Of a DNA stretch of 64,000 bases, positions 50,331 to 58,075 are shown piece after piece (position 1 is the first letter of the stretch; each line of letters begins with the position of its first letter). This stretch comes from Candidatus Binatia bacterium. Its GTDB lineage: Bacteria > Desulfobacterota > Binatia > UBA12015. The translations under genes were made by a program, and so were the position numbers. The stretch spans positions 62,001-126,000 of the forward strand of contig JAQWRY010000028.1 of assembly GCA_029243485.1 (NCBI GenBank). The letters run 5' to 3'. The notes under the pieces were generated by a model. That model made no database searches and was not told where the DNA came from. It was given only the letters and a program-made list of their open reading frames with translations.

Positions 50331-52319
50331 GTGAACGAGAGCACCCTCCGTAAGCTGCTGGGGACCGACCTGGCCGAGGCCTCGGGTTCCGATCTCCGCG
50401 GAACCCTCGGTGCCGGGGTGACATTGTCGGATACTGAAGCCGACGTCGACCCTGACGCGCTGACGCTGGTCCTCGATGGCCAGGGAGTCTCGACGGGCGA
50501 GGATGGGATCGAACCGCTCGGCGAGTCGCACCTCATCGATACCGGCTACGAGCTCGTCGAGGAGGTCGGGCGGGGCGGCATGAACGTCGTCTTCCGGGCT
50601 CGCCAGATGGGCTTGGAGCGTGAGGTGGCGGTGAAGCGCCTGCGCTCGAAGAGGCGCGCCAGCCGTTCCGCGCGTTGGGCGTTCCTCTCCGAGGCGGCCG
50701 TGACCGCGCAACTCGATCATCCGAACGTCATCTCGATCTACGGCATGTCGGTCGATGCCGCCGGGGACGTCGCGCTCGCGATGAAGCTCATGCGCGGGAA
50801 GTCCTGGTCGCACCGTCTCCGCCAGGATTTCGCTGGGCACGAACCCGGGAGCCCGCCTCCGAAGCTCGACGAGAACCTTCAGGTGCTGCTGGGTGTGGCG
50901 AACGCGATTGCGTTCGCGCACAGCCGCGGCGTGCTACATCGCGACCTGAAACCCGAGAACGTCATGATCGGCGACTTCGGAGAAGTGCTCGTCGTCGACT
51001 GGGGTCTCGCCGTCCGCTTTTCGGACACCGATATGGGCGTCCGGGCGCCCCACAAGTCGGGAGTACGGCGAACCGCCGGGACCCCGGTCTACATGGCGCC
51101 CGAGATGGTCGAGGCGACCGGTGATGGCCTCGGTCCCTGGACCGACGTTTATCTGCTCGGAGGACTGCTGCACGAAATCCTCACGGGTCGTCCGCCGCAC
51201 AAGGGTTCGAAGCTGCTCGATGTGCTCCTCTCCGCGTTCGACTCGTCGCCCCCGATCTTCGCGGCCGAGGTTCCGGTCGAGCTGCAGGACGTGTGTCGCC
51301 GCGCGCTCGCGCGGGAACCCGCCGATCGATACGCGACCGTGGTCGAGTTCCGCGATGCGGTTCGCGAGTACCTTGCGCACAGCGAGAGCCTACGAATCTG
51401 TCAGCGGTCGGCGCTTCGCCTGGCGGAGGCTCGAGAGACGCTCGAATCCGGGATCGACGTCGAGAATCGTGCGCAGGTGTACTCGGAGCTCCGTGACGTC
51501 ATCGCCGGTTTCGCCGCGGCTCGCGATGTGTGGGACGAGAACCGGGTGGCGACCGAGGGGGAGTCCGATGCGCGCCTGCTCCTCGCGCAATCTGCTCTGG
51601 AGATGGGCGAGCTCGGGACCGCGGAGTCGGCGCTGCGCGGGCAGTCCAGTGACGAGGCCGAGACGCTCCGGGTTCAGATCGGCGACACCGCGCTTACGCG
51701 AGAACGGACGCTGCGAACGACCCGCCACGTCAGTGTTTCCCTGCTCCTGCTCCAGCTGGCGATTGGCCTCGCGCTCGCGTTCTGGGGTTTCTTCGAGCTG
51801 CGCGCGTACCACCACGAGGTCGAGGTCGCGGAGTTGAAACGGCTCACGCCGCTTGCCGCGCTGATCGTGAAGGGCGCCAGGACGACCGACTCCGCCGAGC
51901 TGAATCCCCTGATCGCTCGGATCGTTCGTGACATGGCGAGCCAGGGGCCCCTGCGGCTGACGGTCACGGATCCAAGCGGCGACGTCGTCGCCGATTCGGA
52001 AGCGGATCCGTCCGAGCTCCCGAATCATGCCACACGGCCCGAATTCATAGCGGCTGCTCGGCTAGGAGCAGGCACCTCGACACGGATGAGCAACACGCTG
52101 CATGAGGAGATGGTCTACTTTGCGCTGCCGGTCCGGGATGCGGCCGGGGAGCCAATACTGTTCGTGCGGGCCGCGCTACCGCTGGACTTCGTGACCACGA
52201 AGCTCCGGGCGCTCGTGGCGGCGGTGGGTGTGTCGTTTCTCGTCTCGATCGTGGCGATGTGCCTGGTCACGATGCTGCTGACTCGACATCTGACGCGCGC
52301 GATCGAGCGAATTCGTTAG
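50331..52319 (+). CDS. Hanks-type Ser/Thr protein kinase with C-terminal membrane sensor
   Basis: 662 residues from a GTG at 50331. The kinase domain (about 73-345) has the Gly loop VGRGGMNVVF, VAVKRL with the ATP Lys, catalytic HRDLKPENVM, VDWG instead of DFG, and GTPVYMAPEM. After a helical segment there is a first membrane helix (about 469-490), an extracytoplasmic domain of about 135 residues that resembles PhoR/Cache-type sensors, and a second helix (about 627-648). The protein ends at LTRHLTRAIERIR, which looks like the very start of a HAMP domain. Sensor after kinase is the usual order for bacterial membrane kinases, but the HAMP-like stub is odd. Very likely pairs with the FHA-sigma54 regulator. 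Confidence 0.9.
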   Translation: MNESTLRKLLGTDLAEASGSDLRGTLGAGVTLSDTEADVDPDALTLVLDGQGVSTGEDGIEPLGESHLIDTGYELVEEVGRGGMNVVFRARQMGLEREVAVKRLRSKRRASRSARWAFLSEAAVTAQLDHPNVISIYGMSVDAAGDVALAMKLMRGKSWSHRLRQDFAGHEPGSPPPKLDENLQVLLGVANAIAFAHSRGVLHRDLKPENVMIGDFGEVLVVDWGLAVRFSDTDMGVRAPHKSGVRRTAGTPVYMAPEMVEATGDGLGPWTDVYLLGGLLHEILTGRPPHKGSKLLDVLLSAFDSSPPIFAAEVPVELQDVCRRALAREPADRYATVVEFRDAVREYLAHSESLRICQRSALRLAEARETLESGIDVENRAQVYSELRDVIAGFAAARDVWDENRVATEGESDARLLLAQSALEMGELGTAESALRGQSSDEAETLRVQIGDTALTRERTLRTTRHVSVSLLLLQLAIGLALAFWGFFELRAYHHEVEVAELKRLTPLAALIVKGARTTDSAELNPLIARIVRDMASQGPLRLTVTDPSGDVVADSEADPSELPNHATRPEFIAAARLGAGTSTRMSNTLHEEMVYFALPVRDAAGEPILFVRAALPLDFVTTKLRALVAAVGVSFLVSIVAMCLVTMLLTRHLTRAIERIR

Positions 52320-52396
52320 CGGCCGGATCGACCTGGCGTCGCTCCGAGAAGCGTGCCGCGGATGTACTTGCCGGCGGGTTTCCGCGATAAGCGGGC

Positions 52397-52975
52397 ATGA
52401 GATCCGAGCGACACAAGGTCGTCCTCGCGCGCCACGGTGAAACCGAGTGGAGCAAAGCGTGGAAGCACACCTCGTACACCGACATCCCGCTGACGGAGAA
52501 CGGCCGTGCGCGCGCCGAGTCTCTCGTGACGCAGATGGCGAAGTGGGAGCCCGTTCTGGTTTTGTCGAGCCCGCTGGTCCGAGCGTTCGAGACCTGCCGG
52601 ATCGCTGGCCTCGCAGACCGCGCTGAGATCGAGCCGGATCTGGTCGAGTGGAACTACGGCGAGTATGAGGGCATCACGACGGCGGAGATCCGCAAGACGG
52701 TCCCCGGCTGGACGGTATTCAGCCACCCCTCGCCCGGGGGAGAGACGGCGGAACAGGTGGCGGAGCGGGTCGATCGCGTGATCGCCCGCGCGCGAGCCGC
52801 CGATGGCGACGTCGTGCTCTTCGCGCACGGCCACGTCCTGCGCGTATTGACGGCCCGCTGGCTCGAGCTCGACCCCCGGATGGGAAAGCACTTCGTACTC
52901 TCCACCGGAACGGTGTCCGTTCTGGGGTGGGAACGCGACACACCGGCGCTCGAACTCTGGAACAGCGGCGGCTGA
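52397..52975 (+). CDS. Histidine phosphatase family protein (phosphoglycerate mutase-like)
   Basis: 192 residues. Catalytic RHGETEW at residues about 12-18 with the phospho-His, LSSPLVRAFETCRI with the second Arg, Glu in WNYGEYEG, and the second His in LFAHGHVLRVL. This is the cobC/GpmB-like branch that dephosphorylates small metabolites. Only 77 bp after the kinase gene on the same strand, so it may belong to that unit, but a role against the kinase is not implied by the family. Confidence 0.92.
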   Translation: MRSERHKVVLARHGETEWSKAWKHTSYTDIPLTENGRARAESLVTQMAKWEPVLVLSSPLVRAFETCRIAGLADRAEIEPDLVEWNYGEYEGITTAEIRKTVPGWTVFSHPSPGGETAEQVAERVDRVIARARAADGDVVLFAHGHVLRVLTARWLELDPRMGKHFVLSTGTVSVLGWERDTPALELWNSGG

Positions 52976-52999
52976 GCGCGCGGCCGGGCCGGCCCGTGG

Positions 53000-54031
53000 T
53001 CAGCGCGCGAGGCGCGCGATCAGTTCCATGGCCTCGGGCTGTGCGGCGTGGACCGTCAGGCCGGTCGCGCCGGAGTCCTGCCATGCGCGGAACTTGGCCG
53101 TGATGCGTGTCTCGTCGCCGATCATCGCGCCCTCGTCTAGGTACTCGTCGGGAACCGCGTCGACGGCCTCCTGCCGTTTCCCGGCGAGGAAGAGCTCCTG
53201 AATTCGGGTCGCGGCTTCGGCGAAGCCACGGCGTTCCATCTGGTCTTTGTGGAAATTCTTCTTCTCGTGGCCCATTCCGCCGACGTAGAGCGCCGTGACC
53301 GGCTTCATTGCGGCGAGTGCGCCTTTGACGTCGTCGGTGATGGAGATCTGGGATTGGGCCTGGATCTCGAAGTTCGCGAACGACTTTCCGTTGCCCGCGC
53401 GACGGAATCCCTCTTCCAGCCACGGCCGGTAGACCTTCATCATGCCCGGCACGAAGCCCATGGGCAGCCAGCCATCGGCGATCTCGGCGGTGAGTTTCAC
53501 CATCGCTTCGTTGCCGGTGGCGAGCCAGATGGGGAGGTCCGGGTTCATGTGCAGGATCGACTTCAGCGGTTTCCCGATGCCGAGAGCGCCGTCCCCTTTG
53601 AACGGAAGCTGAAACTCCCGTCCGTCGTGCTCGACCGGTCCCTCGCGGCGGAACACCTTGCGCATGATCTCGACGTAGTCGCGCATCCGGTAGTACGGCT
53701 TACCCCACGGCTGACCGTACCAACCCTCGACGATCTGGGGTCCCGACACCCCGAGGCCGGCGATCGCGCGGCCGCGTCCGGCCAACTCGTCGATCGTTCC
53801 CATCTGCATCGCAGTCATCGCCGGCGTGCGTCCGGCGAGTTGGGCGATGCCGGTTCCGAGCCGGAGCTTCTCCGTCTTGCCGGCGAGGAAGGCGAGGGGA
53901 GTGATCGCATCGGAGCCGTACGCCTCGGCGCTCCATACCGAATCGAACCCGAGACGTTCGGCGTGTTGGATCCTCTCGACGGGGATGTCGAAGCGCGCGC
54001 CGGAGTAGTTGAGGAAGAAGCCGAGTTTCAT
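53000..54031 (-). CDS. LLM class F420-dependent oxidoreductase
   Basis: 343 residues, luciferase-like TIM barrel. The N-terminal MKLGFFLNYSGARFDIPVERI, the segment IAQLAGRTPAMTAMQM and GRAIAGLGVSGPQIVEGWYG are typical of F420-dependent members of the LLM superfamily (Mer/Fgd-like), rather than FMN monooxygenases. It transfers hydride from reduced F420 to an unknown substrate in the cytoplasm. With the DUF385 protein at 930 it supports F420 use in this organism. Upstream of it on the same strand is the membrane isomerase-like gene, 22 bp away. Confidence 0.9.
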   Translation of the reverse strand: MKLGFFLNYSGARFDIPVERIQHAERLGFDSVWSAEAYGSDAITPLAFLAGKTEKLRLGTGIAQLAGRTPAMTAMQMGTIDELAGRGRAIAGLGVSGPQIVEGWYGQPWGKPYYRMRDYVEIMRKVFRREGPVEHDGREFQLPFKGDGALGIGKPLKSILHMNPDLPIWLATGNEAMVKLTAEIADGWLPMGFVPGMMKVYRPWLEEGFRRAGNGKSFANFEIQAQSQISITDDVKGALAAMKPVTALYVGGMGHEKKNFHKDQMERRGFAEAATRIQELFLAGKRQEAVDAVPDEYLDEGAMIGDETRITAKFRAWQDSGATGLTVHAAQPEAMELIARLAR

Positions 54032-54053
54032 GGGAGTCTCCTATTCGTCCCGG

Positions 54054-54545
54054 TCAGTTCGCGCTCGCGCTCGCGAAGGCGGCCCGGGCTGCGATCCCGA
54101 GCGAGAGGAGTACGAGAATCGCGGCGACGAACGCCGGCGCGAATCCGAAGACGCCGGCGAGGCTCGCTTCGCCGAATCGATTCGCTCCCATGCTGAGGGC
54201 GCGGTTCGGAGCCAGCGGCCCGAACGCGTAGAAGCCGACGTTTCCCCAGGCCGTGAAGAGGAGGCCCCAGGACACCCACTTCGCTGCGCGCAGCGAGAGC
54301 GACAACGTAGGCAGGGCCAGGGCGACGGCGACGACCATCAGGCCGTTCAGGATGGAGCCCGTGTGGGCGACGGCCCAGCCACGCGGTGTTCCGGGGATCG
54401 ATGCGGCGACCGCCGGGAACGGCCAGATGTCGATCGCTTCCAGGAGAGAGAAGCCGAGCAGGAACCCGAACAGCATCCCGGCGATCATCACTAGGAAGCC
54501 GTGGCCGAGCATCATCGCCTGGATCCGTTTGGTGTCCGCGTCCAT
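54054..54545 (-). CDS. Four-helix membrane protein resembling styrene-oxide isomerase (StyC)
   Basis: 163 residues from the ATG at 54545, with GGAGG upstream. Four hydrophobic helices; MLGHGFLVMIAGMLFGFLLG and AVAHTGSILNGLMVVAVALA place conserved His, Asn and Gly residues in helices 1 and 2 as in StyC-type epoxide isomerases, in which helix His residues hold heme b. The third helix contains WGNVGFYAFGPLAPNRALS. Function by analogy would be a membrane isomerase of an epoxide, but the match is motif-level only. Immediately upstream of the LLM oxidoreductase in the same direction, so they may act together. Confidence 0.6.
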   Translation of the reverse strand: MDADTKRIQAMMLGHGFLVMIAGMLFGFLLGFSLLEAIDIWPFPAVAASIPGTPRGWAVAHTGSILNGLMVVAVALALPTLSLSLRAAKWVSWGLLFTAWGNVGFYAFGPLAPNRALSMGANRFGEASLAGVFGFAPAFVAAILVLLSLGIAARAAFASASAN

Positions 54546-54628
54546 CCGAGCCTCCTTCGCTGCAAAGGAGCGGCACCGTATCAATCCGTCGGCGGGAAGC
54601 GAACCTTCCCGACCACCTAGTGCACGGC

Positions 54629-54870
54629 CTAGTCGAGCACGGCCGCGGGGCCCGGCTTCAGAACACCGCCTGAGTCGAAGAGGCCCCAGTGCGAGCTGAC
54701 GCCGTCCCATTCGGTGTCGTCCTTCCACGGCTCGTCGAAGGCGGCGAACCTCGCTAGACCGACGTCCTCGTGCTCGCTCCAGGCGAGCACTTCGGTGAGG
54801 TGGCGCTCCTGGTTCTCAGGTGTCGCGACGGCGAGTCCGCTCACGAACCACCCGTGGTCGGTGCCGCCAG
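54629..54870 (-). pseudogene. C-terminal fragment of a GH17-like glycosidase
   Basis: On the minus strand about 75 residues remain: GLAVATPENQERHLTEVLAW, then FAAFDEPWKDD and SHWGLFDSGGVLKPGP, the typical ending of bacterial GH17-like beta-glucanase proteins (ENQ...FDEPWK...HWG). Upstream of GTDHGW no homologous sequence or start is seen, so catalytic residues at the front of the barrel are missing. A gene remnant without an expected product. Confidence 0.6.
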
Positions 54871-55041
54871 GCTTGTCGAATCGGCCGGCCCGGCCGCGTG
54901 GAGGTTCAGGGTCGATCCGAAAAGGTCGCCTGGGCGCGGCGCGTTCTGTCCGGTTCGCATTGCGGCGTGCGTTGTCTCGGCAATCGAAGCCTGGCAGTAT
55001 ACGAAATGAGGCCGACACGAGCCTCCAAGAGGAGAGAATCG

Positions 55042-55452
55042 ATGACTCGCTGGAACGTATCGGGATGGATGGCGGCCGTACTGGTCGGAGGGACGATGTT
55101 GGCCGGGTGTACTGCAATCAAACGCGACAACGCCCTGCAGACGGAGCGCACGCTCGCCGCGGCGGGCTTTCAGATGAAGTTCGCCGATGACTCCGGCAAG
55201 CTCTCGAACGCTGGCCAGATCCAGCCGCAGCGCACGCTGGTGACGCAGAGCCTCGATGGCGAGGCACGCTTCGTTTATGCCGACGCCGAGTTCTGCAAAT
55301 GCGTCTACGTCGGAACCCCACGCGCATATCAGCAGTACCAGAAGCTCGCGATCCAGCAGCAAATCTCGCAGGCCCGTCTGTCGGCCGCTCAGGCGCAGGC
55401 GAGTGCGGCGATGAACTGGGGCATGTGGGGCGGCTGGGGTCCCTGGTACTGA
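55042..55452 (+). CDS. Small exported lipoprotein
   Basis: 136 residues from the ATG at 55042 with AGGAGAGA upstream. Signal peptide with lipobox LAGC (Cys at about residue 22). The mature protein has FCKCVYVGTPRAYQQYQKLAIQQQISQ, a motif shared by a widespread family of small proteobacterial lipoproteins of unknown function, a Gln/Ala-rich helical stretch, and an aromatic end (MNWGMWGGWGPWY). Probably anchored at the inner or outer membrane. A TATACG box about 40 bp upstream may be the -10, but the -35 spacing is poor. Confidence 0.85.
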   Translation: MTRWNVSGWMAAVLVGGTMLAGCTAIKRDNALQTERTLAAAGFQMKFADDSGKLSNAGQIQPQRTLVTQSLDGEARFVYADAEFCKCVYVGTPRAYQQYQKLAIQQQISQARLSAAQAQASAAMNWGMWGGWGPWY

Positions 55453-55510
55453 CGGAGCTCTCTCCGAAAAGGAAGCGCGCGCCGCCCTTTGGTGTGGCCA
55501 GGCTGAAGCC

Positions 55511-55826
55511 ATGATGGAACAGCGCGCGTTTCTTCGGATGGGGCTGGGCGGCGCGGTGCAGTCACGGTTCTCTCCGCGGGCCCCCGTGGCTGGCTTGCAT
55601 TGCGAACGCCGCCGCAGCAGCGGGCGAAGGTCGCTTTGGGCCGGTCTTGGTGCCCGACGAGAACGGCATCCGGTTGCCGCGAGGCTGCAAGTCGCGGTTG
55701 TTGATTCGTTCCCCGGTGCTCAGCTCAGTGGCGTCGACAACATTGATGGGAGCCGCAGCGGTGATCTGATCATCGCGCAAGACGGCGGGAACATGGAACT
55801 CGTGGTGATTACGCCGCTCCTCATCG
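55511..55826 (+). pseudogene. Remnant of a PhoX-like (DUF839) exported protein
   Basis: An ATG at 55514 gives MEQRAFLRMGLGGA, a leader-like start that then loses frame. About 60 bp later another frame reads GPPWLACIANAAAA, then FGPVLVPDENGIRLPRGCKS, the start of the DUF839/PhoX mature domain (compare GPLQ..DANGLRLP.GF.SR), closing at TGA near 55770. A third frame picks up GDLIIAQDGGNMELVVITP, a later part of PhoX (GDL.ICEDGGG). Hundreds of residues between are absent. Two frame changes and a deletion mean no functional product. Its end meets the stop of the selenoprotein gene on the other strand. Confidence 0.6.
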
Positions 55827-56912
55827 GAAGAGCTTCTCTAAGGTCTCCGTTTTGTGGTCTCCGCTCGTGGGACGGAGGTCGGTGTTCGATGCCCCGGCGT
55901 ACGACTCGAGGCCGAGTGCCTCGCGGAACTCTCCGGACGCGTCGCGTGTGCCGTCATCGAGGGGGATGCCGCTGGCATCCGCGGTGCGAACCAGGCCGTT
56001 GAAGATGCCGACGATCCCTGCGGCCTCGACGAACCCGGCGGGGCCGACGGCTTCGATCAGTGCGTCTCGTGCCCCGCCGGCGTCTTCCCCCTTCGAGACG
56101 GCTTCACCGAAGCGAACGATCTCCTCGCCGTGCGGTAGGCCTCCACTCCCACCGCGGCCCACGGTCGCGTCCAGCGTAGCGTTCTCACCGATTGCCTCGC
56201 TGCTCGCACGGAGCAGCGTCACATGGGAGGTCGTTCAATAGAAGCACTCGTTCACGGAGGAGACGCGTGCGGCCAGGAGCTCGACCTGCGGGCGGCTGAG
56301 GGGGCCGTCTTCCCACACCATCTCGAAGAAGCTCTGTGGGCCGCCGTACATCGTCATGACGATCCCGAAGAACATCGCGTTTTGCGCGGGCACGAGACTG
56401 AGCGCGCGCCCGACGTTTGGTCCTTGCCACGGGTCCTGCAGCGGCACGTACGCGCCCGCGTCGACGGTCTGTTCGTTCTTTACGCCGTCGGGTTCGCCGG
56501 CCTGCGGTTCCGGGAGGGGCTCGCAGGGGACGCCTAGTGCCTCGGCAAACGTGTCGATCGCGCAGGTCGTGGCGACCAGCGCGGCGATCTCGACGTACGC
56601 CGCATCGCCGAGTTCCGAAATCTTTGGCTCGGCCCACGCTCGATCGATCTTGTGTGCGTCGGCGGCAATCGTCCGCGCGACCTCGACCGCTGCCGCTGGC
56701 AGGAGATCGCCGGCGTCGGGGAGGCCGTCGCGCAGCCACGGTGGATTTCTACGCTGACGGCGGGCCTCGCGCGCCTGCGTCGCGAGCGCGACGCGTTGGG
56801 CGCCGGTCCACGCGCAGCCTGCCGCGGCAATCATGTCCCACGCAGCACGCTGCGCCGCAATGATGTCTGCCCGCACCGGATGCGCGAGACCGCGGTAAGC
56901 GAACCGCTCCAC
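55821..56912 (-). CDS. AhpD-like (carboxymuconolactone decarboxylase fold) protein, candidate selenoprotein with CxxU motif
   Basis: Translated through one in-frame TGA, the gene gives 363 residues from the GTG at 56912. The TGA (56237-56235) is codon 226. Before it the frame reads VSSVNECFY and after it TTSHVTLLRASSEAIG, so with selenocysteine the motif is C-F-Y-U-T-T-S-H. This is the CxxCxxxH redox motif of AhpD peroxidases with Sec at the second Cys. The downstream part keeps family sequence (VRFGEAVSKGEDAGG, then IVGIFNGLVRTADASGIPLD), and no other stop interrupts it. A SECIS-like hairpin lies 16 nt after the TGA. Family role: thiol-dependent peroxidase or reductase, cytoplasmic. If the TGA were simply a mutation, a 225-residue fragment without the second redox residue would result. 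Lies 60 bp after the lipocalin-like gene. Confidence 0.78.
56198..56218 (-). promoter_or_regulatory. SECIS-like hairpin downstream of the in-frame TGA
   Basis: On the coding strand CGCTGCTC and GAGCAGCG form a perfect 8-bp stem around the 5-nt loop CGTGC. The stem starts 16 nt and the loop 24 nt after the TGA, within the 16-37 nt window known for bacterial SECIS elements, and the second loop base is G as required by SelB binding. Confidence 0.7.
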
Positions 56913-56971
56913 GCCGCGTAGGCTATACCGAACCGGGCTACGAAGCGAGGCAGGAAAGAATCCTGGGGGCC

Positions 56972-57955
56972 TTACGCATCTCCCTCGAGAGTGCGCAGGA
57001 ACTCGCTCAGGCCGTAGCCGACCTGGCCATCGAGCGTCCATTCCGTCATGCCTTCGCCGATCTGGGTGGTCATGCCGCCCCGTCGGTTCCGGAGCGGGAT
57101 GAATCCCAGCACCTTGCCGTCGATGTGCAGCTCTTCGCCGCTTCCCGTTTTGACGTCGGCGCGCACCGTGCGGTGGAACGGGGTGCCTTCCTCGTACTCG
57201 GCGGTGACGTCCGCGTAGACGAGCGGTTCCAGCTTGTCGCCTCGGATCATGACGCCGCCGCGGCGGATGTTGTCCTCATCTCTCTTGATGACGGAGACCA
57301 TGAGACCGAGATCCGGCCCGAAGTTCATGGTGAGCCACTCGTACGCCGCGATCGACTGCCAGTAGCGCGGGCCCCAGGAGTGATCGCGGAGGCCATGGCC
57401 GGACAGGTGGATGGTCTCGCCGTCGACTTTGAGCGTTCCGGAGACGGCCATGTGTTGCTCGTAGTGCGCCTTGCCGAACTGTTCCTCCGCCGGTCGGTCG
57501 GCCTCCTTCTTGTCCTTCGAGCCGCCGTACATCGCGCCGACCGCGTCGTGGACGAGGTCGAGCTCGATCTTCTTCGGGGTGTTTTGGGTGAAGGCGGCCT
57601 TGGGGTCGGTGAGGACGCGCGGTTCCTTCAGGTCCAGAACCGAACCGCGGTAGGTCGTGCGGAGCCTTTGTGCCGGCTCGATCACTTCGAACTTGAGGCC
57701 GCCGGCATCAAATGCGTCGTTGTTGGGGATCTCGGCGCGTTTGAACATGAACATGGCCGTGCCGTCGGGGCGGTACAGCGCCACCGTCATCTCCGCGCGT
57801 CCCTCGTTGGCGCGGTTGCCCAGGCGGACGAATCCGCCCATGCGCTTCGTCGGGTCGAAGAAGTTGAAGTACATCGACTCGTTGAAGTTGGTTTCGGCCC
57901 CGAGCGGGTGTGTGTAGTCGTCTTCGGGGACGAGGTTTCCGATGATCTTCGCCAT
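56972..57955 (-). CDS. Lipocalin-like (AttH/CrtC-type, DUF7064/7065-like) protein
   Basis: 327 residues from the ATG at 57955, with CGGAGAAG upstream. The central motif SGHGLRDHSWGPRYW (around residue 185) is the RDHSWG signature of the AttH/CrtC-like lipocalin domains found in carotenoid 1,2-hydratase relatives and many uncharacterised environmental proteins. GNRANEGRAEMTVALYRPDG at the front forms the first beta half. No signal peptide. Function unknown; binding or modification of a hydrophobic compound is plausible. Same strand as the candidate selenoprotein and immediately upstream of it, so probably one transcript. Confidence 0.75.
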   Translation of the reverse strand: MAKIIGNLVPEDDYTHPLGAETNFNESMYFNFFDPTKRMGGFVRLGNRANEGRAEMTVALYRPDGTAMFMFKRAEIPNNDAFDAGGLKFEVIEPAQRLRTTYRGSVLDLKEPRVLTDPKAAFTQNTPKKIELDLVHDAVGAMYGGSKDKKEADRPAEEQFGKAHYEQHMAVSGTLKVDGETIHLSGHGLRDHSWGPRYWQSIAAYEWLTMNFGPDLGLMVSVIKRDEDNIRRGGVMIRGDKLEPLVYADVTAEYEEGTPFHRTVRADVKTGSGEELHIDGKVLGFIPLRNRRGGMTTQIGEGMTEWTLDGQVGYGLSEFLRTLEGDA

Positions 57956-58075
57956 GGTGCTTCTCCGTTGGATGAGGGCGGGGAAGGCCGCAGACCCACT
58001 GTCGGGGTGGGCGGACCTGGTTGTCAAATTCGGGGCTCGTATTGACGCGCCGGGAAGCGTTTCGGAGAGTGACGC

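Noticed and set aside
54972-55003. Promoter for the small lipoprotein (TTGTCT and TATACG)
   Set aside because: Spacing is 20 bp, too long for a confident sigma70 promoter; not listed as a feature.
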